Assembly (NCBI GenBank): GCA_903832475.1
Contig: CAILBQ010000764.1
Coordinates: 1-5,714, forward strand
DNA: 5,714 nt
Reading direction: 5' to 3'
Source of the DNA: an uncultured Acidobacteriota bacterium
GTDB lineage: Bacteria; Acidobacteriota; Terriglobia; Terriglobales; Acidobacteriaceae
Part shown: piece after piece, positions 1-5,714 of the stretch
How the letters are laid out: the number at the start of each line of letters is the position of its first letter
Position numbering within the stretch: position 1 is the stretch's first letter
Notes under the pieces: generated by a model
The model's database searches: none
What the model saw: the letters and a program-made list of their open reading frames with translations, nothing else
What the model was told of the DNA's origin: nothing
Program-made: the position numbers and the translations under genes

Positions 1-711
1 GACAGCTTTGGCTCTCTCTCGTTCAAGCGCCGCTGTCTGGGCCTGGCCGGAAAGATCGGTCAAGCGCATCACCAGCGCAATCTGGTTCGCAAGCGAGTAA
101 GCCAGTTCAATTCTCGAGTCGGTCAAGACTTTCGCATCGCGAAAATACGCCACCAAAGAACCAAGCGATCGATGACCGAACCTGAGTTGAACATTCAAGT
201 GCGTGGTTACGCCGCGCTCGCGACACCAAGCCTGCAGATCTAGTCCAAGAGGCTCAAATACAGCCCGCTGAATAGGGTCATTGGCGAGCTGACTGACGAA
301 GTGATCGCGCAGCGTATAAAGGCTATCCGCTCCCGTCATTGACTCAGGAATCGATATCCCTGCAACCCTCGGATCATCGGGGATGTCGGAGCCATCGTAG
401 ATTCGCCCCGCCCGGCATGACATGACCAGCCGCGCTACCGTGTCGGACTCGTGGACCCAGTATTCAACGACTGGCGCCTCCAACTGTTCGCCTGCCGTCA
501 TGATCAGTTTGGCGACGACCGACGACAAGTCTGCGTCTTCTGCAAGAGCGGTCATGGTCTTGCGGAGCGCCTCGTCGGCCCGTTTCAATTCAGCTACTCT
601 CTGCTTGGCAGCCTCCCATTCTTTGTAAAGAACGGGCACGTCAGTAGACGCATCGATGGGATCGATTTTTCCCGCGAGATTCGCTTCATCGGAATAGAGC
701 GGTAAGCGCAT
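1..711 (-). CDS. GAF-domain sensor protein, probable histidine kinase (N-terminal part, cut by left window edge)
   Basis: The minus strand is open from a stop at 766-768 to the window edge, and I start it at the ATG at 709-711. This gives 237 visible residues and no stop, so the C-terminus is missing. Residues about 1-28 are a short leader (MRLPLYSDEA...KIDPIDASTDVPVLY). Residues about 29-57 are charged and probably coiled (EWEAAKQRVAELKRADEALR). Residues about 60-220 look like a GAF domain, ending in GHRSLGSLVAYFR and DSRIELAYSLANQIALVM, the usual last strand and helix of GAF sensors. The tail (LSGQAQTAALERERAKAV) resembles the signalling helix that leads into a HisKA_3-type kinase domain, but no kinase motif lies inside the window, so the output domain is inferred. 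There is no signal peptide or membrane helix, so the protein is probably cytosolic. The start is not certain: only a weak purine stretch (AAGACAAG) precedes the ATG, and in-frame GTG codons at 736-738 and 742-744 are alternatives. Confidence 0.8.
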   Translation of the reverse strand, partial: MRLPLYSDEANLAGKIDPIDASTDVPVLYKEWEAAKQRVAELKRADEALRKTMTALAEDADLSSVVAKLIMTAGEQLEAPVVEYWVHESDTVARLVMSCRAGRIYDGSDIPDDPRVAGISIPESMTGADSLYTLRDHFVSQLANDPIQRAVFEPLGLDLQAWCRERGVTTHLNVQLRFGHRSLGSLVAYFRDAKVLTDSRIELAYSLANQIALVMRLTDLSGQAQTAALERERAKAV

Positions 712-750
712 AGGTCTTGTCTTTGTGACATTTTGCACCTCCACCGATGA

Positions 751-1035
751 ACGTGTCTTCCCTTTTCAGATGGTTTTCCTGTTCTCGGTTCAAAACACCA
801 TAAATTCTTCGCGAATGCGTCGAGCGAACAGGAATTGGGCCGGAGCCAGGCGACCGTGAGTTACTGTTATCGGTATCGATGACCTTCGCCGCCAGCGAGA
901 TCACGCGGCTATATCTTGACTTATCAGTTCGCGGGCGTTGTCTTTGCGCAGCCTCTGAAAAAGCAACCTCGTGGAGGCAAGAACTTCATCGTCGTGGATC
1001 CGGATGGCAAATTGCTCCTTTTTGCCGGACCGTCC
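751..1035 (+). pseudogene. Decayed VOC (glyoxalase/bleomycin-resistance superfamily) protein, C-terminal domain remnant
   Basis: The recognisable pieces lie in three plus-strand frames. Frame A (751-864) reads ...KFFANASSEQELGRSQATVSY. A one-base shift near 865 continues as VIGIDDL (866-886). A third frame gives RLYLDLSVRG (906-935). After a shift at the GGG of 933-935 the first frame resumes with GVVFAQPLKKQPRGGKNF and then VVDPDGKLLLFAGPS, ending about 1035. Read together they match the C-terminal half of VOC proteins, which typically run VDDvDalYxdLxARGV-F-QP-W/G-x-x-F-x-x-DPDGN-LLFAG. The first frame stays open after 1035 to a TGA at 1126-1128, but that tail does not look like the family. 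No start codon with a ribosome binding site and no N-terminal half are visible, and one frame alone is interrupted by TGA at 880-882. I therefore call it a relic. Sequencing error is an alternative explanation, though three shifts in about 70 bases make it less likely. Its 5' end runs into the upstream region of the divergently read GAF gene. Confidence 0.55.
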
Positions 1036-1455
1036 AAACAACAACTGTCAGGCAGCATGTTCGAATGGATGGTGTGCCATCCGGACAGAAGAGGTCTGAA
1101 CCTGCGAAAGATTATTTATAAGTCATGAATTCCGAATCGGAGACGGGTAGCCGCTGATCGACCCGTATATCCGCCTGCACAGGACTATCGAAACCAGTCG
1201 GTCATAAGTATTCATTCGTTTGCATAGGAGCGGGCGCCAGGATGATTGGGCCGGTCATGCCCAATGTTTCTCGATAAACGGTAAAAGGCCGAGTCGCTCA
1301 TCAGAAACTATCTGAACAGGTAGAGCATGCTGCCCTGCCTATCCCTTCAATTCTCGTAAGAGTGCGCGGCCGCGTGCACAAGGATCTGGCAATTGGGAAA
1401 GAAACGCACGCAAAGAAACCCCTCGGAACCGGCGTCCCATGGGATGGCAAGGGTG
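1036..1455. other. Gene-poor spacer between the VOC remnant and the phosphatase gene
   Basis: I read all three plus frames and found no convincing protein here; I read the minus strand less thoroughly, and the frames I tried gave nothing either. Plus-strand reading shows only short runs, such as the 30-codon tail after the VOC remnant (to 1128) and an 11-codon ATG frame at 1244. The only structure is a small inverted repeat at 1245-1265, described separately. The minus-strand phosphatase gene ends at 1456 and the minus-strand GAF gene starts at 711. This spacer plus the VOC relic therefore separates two codirectional genes by about 745 bases, which argues against cotranscription. No T-tailed hairpin is visible just past the phosphatase stop codon. 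Confidence 0.6.
1245..1265. repeat. Small inverted repeat, 7-bp perfect arms
   Basis: ATTGGGC (1245-1251) pairs perfectly with GCCCAAT (1259-1265) around a 7-base loop. On the plus strand it is followed by GTTTCTC, a poor T-run, so a rho-independent terminator facing right is possible but weak. No intact plus-strand gene ends here. It may be what is left downstream of the decayed VOC gene, or may be chance. Confidence 0.3.
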
Positions 1456-3606
1456 TCAAAGAAGGGCCGGAACCTGTTCCATTGCCAGGGTGATCACGGT
1501 AATGTCGTCGTCCTGGCCAAATTCCTGCGCAATTTGCGCGATGGTTTCTGCCGGACGGACACTTAAGGCGGCGGTACGCTCAAAGCCATAGAGCGAGCCC
1601 GCCTTGTTCCGAGCCTCGACGACCCCATCGGTGACCAGGGTGAGTTGCTCGTTGGGAAGCAGCAGTGATGTGCTTTCGGGATACGTGGTGTCCGCGCTCA
1701 GGCCCAGGGGAAGACCATTCCCAAGCGATAGCTCTTTACCTCCGAGGTAGGGAGAAATATGCCCGGCGTTGGCAATCGTAAGATTACCGCTTCGGTCGAC
1801 ACGCAGCACCAGGCAGGTGGTGAAGCCGCCATTGCTGCGGGCCAGCATCCGCTGATTCATGGCCGCGAGAATTTCGGCCGGACTTTGCGTAAAGTGGGCC
1901 AACGAACGGAAGGTTCCCACTAACAGCGAGACGGTCATCGCGGCTGGCATGCCCTTCCCGCTGACATCTCCGATGCAGACGAGCAGGCAACCAGCATAAA
2001 GGCCCCGTTCAATCGGAATGATTTGGAAAAAGTCGCCTCCAACTTCGCCGTATGGATGATAGACCGATTGGATGAGGAAGCCTGGAGTCGCGGGGAATTC
2101 TTCAGGGACCAGAACTCGCTGCACTGTCCGGGCGGCGTCACGCTCCCTTTCGTAAGCTTCCTCCTGGAGCCGCGTGCGCGTGAAGCGAAGAATAAGGACC
2201 CCAAGCATGGTGACAAGCAGCAGGAGGTCCGCGACATTTTGAACAGAGAAGGGGATCGGCCACTCAGAAGTGTTGAAAAACCAATCCACTGAGGCATCGC
2301 TCCATCCAAAAAGGAACCGGCCGGAAGTGAGGATGAATGCCGTCAAGTTGCCCAAAGCGGCGAGAACAACGGCCGGTAAAAGGATGCGGGCGTCAGAACG
2401 TCCCTCGATGGCGCGCCGCGCAATCAGCACCACCACCCACAAGGTGGAAGGGAGAAAGAGCAACGCGCTGACTCCGTTCCATGTGGAAATACTGAAGAGA
2501 CGCCAATCCGGACTGAACATCCACGGGACGAAGTTGACCAGAGCGACGACAAAATTGATGAAGATCGAGACGACGGCGATTGTGAAAAGCCGGTCGCGCC
2601 GCCCACCCAGCAGGCGGAACACAAAGAGCACCAACGCGATCGAGGACGCCTCCCACAATGCGTTGGAGATGAGAAGATCCAACGGCCAGGCCAGGATCGT
2701 CGAATCTGACCAGATCGAGTACGCGTGGGTGAACGCAGCGGTCGTCGCAACCAGGCTGTACCAGAGATATTCGTTCTCCTTGCGTCGGAAAAGGAAGAGG
2801 GCGAAGGCCGCAAAGGCCGCAAGACTGTTGAGCAGCACAAGCAGCCTGTCCCCGGCTGTGTACCAGAAGAGGTTGAGGGTACGCAGGAGGGATTTCTGGT
2901 GAATGAGCTCAGCTGATCCAATGCGGATCCCAGAGGGCAGTGGGGCGATGCTGGCTGGTGGATAGAACGCATCCGGGTGCAGGTAGCAGCGTAGGGCAAG
3001 CGTGACTACCCGTACCTTCGATTCAGAGCCTGGCGAAGGCGCAGGCAGATTGTAGGCAGCGGACGTATTCCTTGTCGGGGTCGGATGAGGTGGAAGGCCG
3101 CCCATGCTCCCGATCAACTGTCCGTCAGCCCAGACCTGATAGTTAACCTCGGGCAAAGGAATGTAAATTGCCAGCGCGGCATTGTTGCCGGGCACCGCCA
3201 CCCGGGTGCGATACCAGAAGACCGCGGAAACCCCAGGTACGAGTTCGCTGCGTTTCCACGTCTGATCGGAGCGGACAATTCGCCATGCAGAGTCGTCGTA
3301 TTGTGGATCGGACCAGGACGGGTCGTCGCCGCTTTGGAAACGCCAAGCTCCATCGAGGGAAGCGATCGGGAGATGATCCTTGTCGAGATCGAAATTGACT
3401 GACTGGCCTTGCGAATCCTGCGTCTGCGCCGCAACCCGACATTGCGGCACAGAACAGACGCAGGGAATCCCAACCAGAAGGAATGGCCGGATGAAATGCA
3501 ACGAATTTGCAAAGTCAATCCGAACAGACACCTCCGTCACGGAAACCCAGGGTAGAGCTGGAATGGCATGCTTGCGTGCGCCCCGTTGAACTTGAGGAAA
3601 ACTCAT
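1456..3606 (-). CDS. Membrane-anchored PP2C/SpoIIE-type serine/threonine phosphatase with 7TM-DISM-like sensor region
   Basis: Predicted to remove phosphate from serine or threonine of a partner protein, as RsbU/SpoIIE relatives do on anti-anti-sigma factors; the partner is not visible here. The 716 residues run as follows. A hydrophobic export segment lies at about 36-60. An extracytoplasmic galactose-binding-like beta-sandwich covers about 75-235 (LDGAWRFQSGDDPSW, YDDSAWR, FWYRTRVAVP). About seven membrane helices lie between 248 and 474. A short linker (RTRLQEEAYERERDAARTVQ) has no HAMP domain, and the SpoIIE phosphatase domain spans about 496-716. The metal-binding acidic motifs look intact: EVGGDFF (521-527), IGDVSGKGMPAAM (545-557), NAGH (613-616), VTDG (658-661) and GQDDDIT (697-703). 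The start is doubtful: the ATG at 3604-3606 has no clear ribosome binding site and puts about 35 polar residues before the export segment. GTG codons at 3540 and 3531 or TTG at 3501 are shorter options. The gene ends in TGA. Confidence 0.9.
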   Translation of the reverse strand: MSFPQVQRGARKHAIPALPWVSVTEVSVRIDFANSLHFIRPFLLVGIPCVCSVPQCRVAAQTQDSQGQSVNFDLDKDHLPIASLDGAWRFQSGDDPSWSDPQYDDSAWRIVRSDQTWKRSELVPGVSAVFWYRTRVAVPGNNAALAIYIPLPEVNYQVWADGQLIGSMGGLPPHPTPTRNTSAAYNLPAPSPGSESKVRVVTLALRCYLHPDAFYPPASIAPLPSGIRIGSAELIHQKSLLRTLNLFWYTAGDRLLVLLNSLAAFAAFALFLFRRKENEYLWYSLVATTAAFTHAYSIWSDSTILAWPLDLLISNALWEASSIALVLFVFRLLGGRRDRLFTIAVVSIFINFVVALVNFVPWMFSPDWRLFSISTWNGVSALLFLPSTLWVVVLIARRAIEGRSDARILLPAVVLAALGNLTAFILTSGRFLFGWSDASVDWFFNTSEWPIPFSVQNVADLLLLVTMLGVLILRFTRTRLQEEAYERERDAARTVQRVLVPEEFPATPGFLIQSVYHPYGEVGGDFFQIIPIERGLYAGCLLVCIGDVSGKGMPAAMTVSLLVGTFRSLAHFTQSPAEILAAMNQRMLARSNGGFTTCLVLRVDRSGNLTIANAGHISPYLGGKELSLGNGLPLGLSADTTYPESTSLLLPNEQLTLVTDGVVEARNKAGSLYGFERTAALSVRPAETIAQIAQEFGQDDDITVITLAMEQVPALL

Positions 3607-3648
3607 GCTCTGCAGCAGACGTTTGCTGTCCTATGCCAGAGCTGAAGA

Positions 3649-3678
3649 TGCCGCAGGTTCAATCAGAAACCTGCGGCA
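3649..3678 (-). terminator. Strong hairpin after the secreted-protein gene, possible terminator or leader structure
   Basis: TGCCGCAGGTT (3649-3659) is perfectly complementary to 3668-3678 (AACCTGCGGCA), giving an 11-bp GC-rich stem and an 8-base loop. On the minus strand it begins 41 bases past the TAA of the upstream secreted-protein gene and is followed by TCTTCAGCTC, only a thin T-run. It is most simply a weak intrinsic terminator for that gene. It also ends about 42 bases before the annotated ATG of the phosphatase gene, so it could instead be a structure in the phosphatase leader or an operator. The sequence alone does not decide between these. Confidence 0.5.
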
Positions 3679-3719
3679 GGATCGACGGAATGCTTTCAGA
3701 CTACATCGGAGCGAAAGAA

Positions 3720-4340
3720 TTACCAAGACCGCCGGACCCCTTCTGAGGCTGCCTTGCGTACCACTCCATGGATGGCCTGCGTTCCGAAGTGCGCGGTAGC
3801 GGGACCCACAAATACCATGGTCATGTTCGAGAAGGGGACTGAGCCGGGCGTCTCGTCTCCTCCACTGATGCACACCTGCAACTTTGTCTCGGGAGGGGCT
3901 GGTTCAAAAAGCGCGTTGCTACCATTTCCTGTAAGGATGCTCACTGTTTCGTTGATCTGAAAGCCCGACTTGGTGGCCGGACTGAAGACTGGGCACCCGT
4001 CCATGTTCCAGGTGATGGTGGCATGCGAGATTTTGATGTGGTGAGTGTGCGGGCTCTGACCACCCTTGGTCGCATCCGCGGCGCCGTTGGTCGTTCCATA
4101 GTCTGACATGGTCATGTCGGCAATGAAATCGGCAGTGAGATGCTCGCCGCGCCGTTCCTCTTTCAGGTCCAGTGTCCATTGACCGTGCATCTCCCACGGG
4201 CCGCCTTTCACGGTCGACGGAGAGTAGTCATTGATGAGACCCGTAAAGCGCAGAGGCCAACGGTCCTGAGCGTGAGCGCCTGAAACCGATGCAAGCAGCA
4301 GGAATGTGCCAACCACTATCCGCAAGGAATTGCTTTTCAT
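3720..4340 (-). CDS. Small secreted protein of unknown function
   Basis: The protein has 206 residues. I start it at the ATG at 4338-4340 rather than the longer in-frame ATG at 4397. GGAG sits 7 bases upstream of it, and translation then begins directly with a classic Sec signal peptide: MKSNS, a hydrophobic core (IVVGTFLLLASVSG), and a likely cleavage at AHA|QD after residue 24. The mature part is about 180 residues, predicted rich in beta strands, with no membrane helix. Visible features are GPWEMHGQW (47-55), a repeated DFIADMTMSDYG stretch (71-82), a histidine-rich HTHH (98-101), two cysteines (116 and 157) that could form a disulfide, and GPATAHFGTQAIHGVV (179-194). I cannot assign a named family; the export and the beta-rich look resemble extracytoplasmic beta-sandwich proteins in general. 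No catalytic motif is evident. It lies directly upstream of the receptor-like phosphatase on the same strand, with a 113-base spacer containing a hairpin. Confidence 0.85.
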   Translation of the reverse strand: MKSNSLRIVVGTFLLLASVSGAHAQDRWPLRFTGLINDYSPSTVKGGPWEMHGQWTLDLKEERRGEHLTADFIADMTMSDYGTTNGAADATKGGQSPHTHHIKISHATITWNMDGCPVFSPATKSGFQINETVSILTGNGSNALFEPAPPETKLQVCISGGDETPGSVPFSNMTMVFVGPATAHFGTQAIHGVVRKAASEGVRRSW

Positions 4341-4347
4341 AAGAAGT

Positions 4348-4351
4348 CTCC
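4348..4351 (-). promoter_or_regulatory. Ribosome binding site fixing the start of the secreted-protein gene
   Basis: On the minus strand GGAG is followed by ACTTCTT and then ATG at 4340, a 7-base spacing. This favours the ATG at 4340 over the in-frame ATG at 4397 and puts the signal peptide at the N-terminus, where it belongs. Confidence 0.7.
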
Positions 4352-4402
4352 AGTTCTGGGATTGGCGGCTGAGTTCCCGGCGATTCCTAACGCTCAAAAC
4401 GT

Positions 4403-4420
4403 CGTGATTTCGAAATTACG
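4403..4420. promoter_or_regulatory. Imperfect palindrome upstream of the secreted-protein gene, possible operator
   Basis: CGTGATTTCGAAATTACG reads almost the same on both strands, with 16 of 18 positions symmetric around a TTTCGAAA core. It lies 63-80 bases upstream of the start codon of the secreted-protein gene, a plausible place for a dimeric regulator to bind near a promoter. I could not identify convincing -35 and -10 boxes around it, and no known regulator motif is recognised, so the role is inferred from symmetry and position only. Confidence 0.35.
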
Positions 4421-4483
4421 CAAAATGAGCTGAATGTCGGTGACTCCGCGCCTGAACTGAAAACACCATCGTGGCTGCCGCAC

Positions 4484-4585
4484 CGGAGGGTCAAGCGGCA
4501 ACTCGCGGCTCGGCCGGGTACCGTCAAATACCGTCTAAAGCGGCTCCGCCATGTACTGCGCAAGAGACTGAAAAATTCAGGCTAG
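4484..4585 (+). pseudogene. Possible 3' remnant of a sigma-70 family gene (region 4.2-like helix), weak
   Basis: A plus-strand frame open from 4391 to a TAG at 4583-4585 ends in QLAARPGTVKYRLKRLR followed by HVLRKRLKNSG. This resembles the end of ECF sigma factor region 4, which commonly reads iAxxLgxpxGTVKsRLxRARxxLRxxL. Only about 28 codons look related. The part upstream (4391-4483) does not resemble a sigma factor, there is no start codon in the frame, and no other frame supplies the missing region. It overlaps the last 9 bases of the opposing TPR gene. It is either a truncated relic or a chance arginine-rich reading of GC-rich DNA. A 7-bp direct repeat inside it is a competing reading. 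Confidence 0.2.
4519..4535. repeat. Two TACCGTC direct repeats with a 10-base period
   Basis: TACCGTC occurs at 4519-4525 and again at 4529-4535, separated by AAA. A 10-base period puts both copies on the same face of the helix, as for tandem regulator half-sites. It lies about 180 bases upstream of the secreted-protein start codon, far for a basal promoter element. It may be chance. Confidence 0.25.
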
Positions 4586-5714
4586 TCCGACTCGACGAAC
4601 CAAATCCGTGAAACGCGGGTCGCTGCGGATCGGATCGAAGTAGGGATGGGTCTTGAGGAATTGGAGGATGTTTGACTTCTCGCTGTAGGCTCGCTCAAGC
4701 CAATAGAAAGCCTGTTCATTGTCGCCGATGCCGAGGTAGGCATTGACAAATGCTCCCGCTGGTATGTAGCCCGCTTTCGCGCGCCGTCTCAGTTCCGCCA
4801 GCAACTTCAATGCATCGGTGCGTCGCCCCGCGTGGGCGTAGGCTCGAATGAGTATGCCGGTCGCCGCTGGACCTCCCGAGGTCAGGGAGACGGCTCTTTC
4901 CAAGACGGGGATGGCTTCTGCCGGCTTGTTATCGGCGATCAGCGCAAATCCAAGGTAGGTAAGAGAGGCCCCATTGTTTGCGTCTAGCGACAATGTGCTG
5001 TTCACCTCGCGAATCGCGTCCCCGTACCGGTGTGCCTGAAACATGATCCACGACACGTTGTCCCCGGAGATCTCGACCGGGTCGAGTGCCTGGGCGTGCT
5101 CAATTCGGGCCACAGCCTCGTCCGTGCGCCCCTGACAGAGTAGCCACAGAGCAAATCGCGAGTTGGCCTCCGCATTATTTGGGTTTAGCGCAAGGGCGTT
5201 CTTGTATTCTGCTTCCGCCTCACTCCAGTGCCACTCCTGCTGCAGGACATTGGCAAGCAAAACGTGGGCTTCCACAAGATTAGGGTCGAGTGCCAACGCC
5301 TTTCGAGCAAAGTCCGTGACCTTCGGTCGAGTTGCCGTGGGAGAAACTCCGACCGCCACCGTTCCGAGTCTGGTATACGCCTCTGCCAGGCCAAGATAAG
5401 CCGGCGCAAAGGTCGCATCCCTCTTCAAAGCATCCTCGAAATACGGAATGCTCTGTTCAACGGCCGTTCTCTTTTCTTCCTCCAGGGCGAACCTGCCCTT
5501 GAGGTAGCTTTCGTACACTTCAGGCGCCACGGGATGCGCAGAACTCAGCCGCTGGCGTTCCTCTCCAGTGACAGTCACTTCCACCTTTTCGGCGATGGAT
5601 TGAGCTAATTCGCTCTCCAGGTTGAGCGCATCGCGCATTTCGCGGTCATAGGTTTCGGACCAGAAATGCTGGTCGGTTGCGCCGCGAATCAGCTGGGCCG
5701 TGACGCGAATGCGA
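4577..5714 (-). CDS. TPR-repeat signalling protein, C-terminal part (TolB-like/TPR regulator or kinase; cut by right window edge)
   Basis: The frame runs open to the right edge, so the start is outside the window. There are 378 visible codons and a TGA stop at 4577-4579; the ATG at 5636-5638 is internal. Residues 1-60 (RIRVTAQLIRGATDQHFWSE, then TYDREMRDALNLESELAQSIA) match the end of the TolB/FlgO-like domain that precedes TPRs in CadC-type winged-helix regulators and in some serine/threonine kinases. YLKGRFALEEE (70-80) opens the repeat region. About eight tetratricopeptide-like units follow from about 70 to 345, for example YFEDALKRDATFAPAYLGLAE, KALALDPNLVEAHVLLANVL and YKNALALNPNNAEANSRFAL. 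The protein closes with FLKTHPYFDPIRSDPRF, a typical C-terminal signature of this group. TPRs bind partner proteins. Whether the missing N-terminus carries a DNA-binding winged helix or a protein kinase cannot be told from this window. The 236-base gap to the next gene on the same strand argues for separate transcription. Confidence 0.88.
   Translation of the reverse strand, partial: RIRVTAQLIRGATDQHFWSETYDREMRDALNLESELAQSIAEKVEVTVTGEERQRLSSAHPVAPEVYESYLKGRFALEEEKRTAVEQSIPYFEDALKRDATFAPAYLGLAEAYTRLGTVAVGVSPTATRPKVTDFARKALALDPNLVEAHVLLANVLQQEWHWSEAEAEYKNALALNPNNAEANSRFALWLLCQGRTDEAVARIEHAQALDPVEISGDNVSWIMFQAHRYGDAIREVNSTLSLDANNGASLTYLGFALIADNKPAEAIPVLERAVSLTSGGPAATGILIRAYAHAGRRTDALKLLAELRRRAKAGYIPAGAFVNAYLGIGDNEQAFYWLERAYSEKSNILQFLKTHPYFDPIRSDPRFTDLVRRVGLA

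Noticed and set aside
422..705. Plus-strand open frames of 68 and 84 codons
   Set aside because: They lie antisense to the GAF-domain gene, whose minus-strand frame gives a recognisable domain; their translations look like nothing known.
686..904. Minus-strand 72-codon frame upstream of the GAF gene
   Set aside because: It runs antisense through the VOC remnant, has low-complexity polar content and no family resemblance, and overlaps the likely GAF gene start.
1169..1229. Two similar stretches, ATCCGCCTGCACAGGA and ATTCGTTTGCATAGGA (12 of 16 matching)
   Set aside because: Only two diverged copies in a gene-free spacer, with no flanking structure; chance similarity is sufficient.
1242..1277. 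Short ATG frame (11 codons) preceded by AGGAG
   Set aside because: It is too short, has an 11-base spacing to the AGGAG, overlaps the inverted repeat and has no following gene on the plus strand for it to act on as a leader.
1398..1419. AAAGAAAC occurring twice 14 bases apart
   Set aside because: Short A-rich repeat near the end of the phosphatase gene, with no symmetry or regular array; not enough for a regulatory call.
2270..2902. Plus-strand 210-codon frame inside the phosphatase gene
   Set aside because: It is very rich in Arg, Lys and Ser with no domain, as expected from the antisense of a membrane-helix coding stretch.
2424..2999. Minus-strand 191-codon frame overlapping the phosphatase gene
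   Set aside because: It is an out-of-frame shadow of the phosphatase gene; its Arg/Ser/Pro-rich translation has no domain signature.
4568..4580. CTGAAAAATTCAG inverted repeat over the TPR gene stop codon
   Set aside because: The 5-bp AT-rich stem with a 3-base loop is too weak for a terminator.

Overview
The window reads as a piece of a GC-rich soil-type bacterial chromosome, most likely Acidobacteriota. That assignment is an inference from gene style only: a 7TM-DISM/SpoIIE-type phosphatase of a kind common in Solibacter/Koribacter-like genomes, and a TolB-like/TPR signalling protein with the typical WSETYDRE and HPYFDPIRSDPRF signatures. There is no rRNA or other phylogenetic marker here.

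Layout: all four convincing genes lie on the minus strand, read from the right edge to the left. (1) 4577-5714 is the C-terminal part of a TPR-rich regulator or kinase, cut by the right edge. (2) 3720-4340 is a small secreted protein of no family I can name, with a clear signal peptide and ribosome binding site. (3) 1456-3606 is a membrane-anchored PP2C/SpoIIE-type serine/threonine phosphatase with an extracytoplasmic beta-sandwich domain and about seven membrane helices. (4) 1-711 is the N-terminal part of a GAF-domain sensor protein, probably a histidine kinase, cut by the left edge. It has no stop codon inside the window.

Between the genes are two possible gene remnants on the plus strand. 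At 751-1035 is a decayed VOC (glyoxalase/bleomycin-resistance superfamily) C-terminal domain, whose recognisable pieces sit in three frames. At 4484-4585 is a short stretch resembling the last helices of a sigma-70 region 4 (weak). The spacers also carry an 11-bp perfect hairpin between the secreted-protein gene and the phosphatase gene, and an 18-bp imperfect palindrome upstream of the secreted-protein gene.

Three of the four genes are signalling proteins: a TPR regulator, a receptor-like phosphatase and a GAF sensor. The fourth is exported and lies directly upstream of the receptor-like phosphatase. No cognate anti-sigma factor, anti-anti-sigma factor or response regulator is visible. I see no mobile element, CRISPR array, tRNA or rRNA. 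I did not find a clearly new multi-gene system. The best candidates for novelty are the unnamed exported protein and its possible link to the phosphatase sensor domain.
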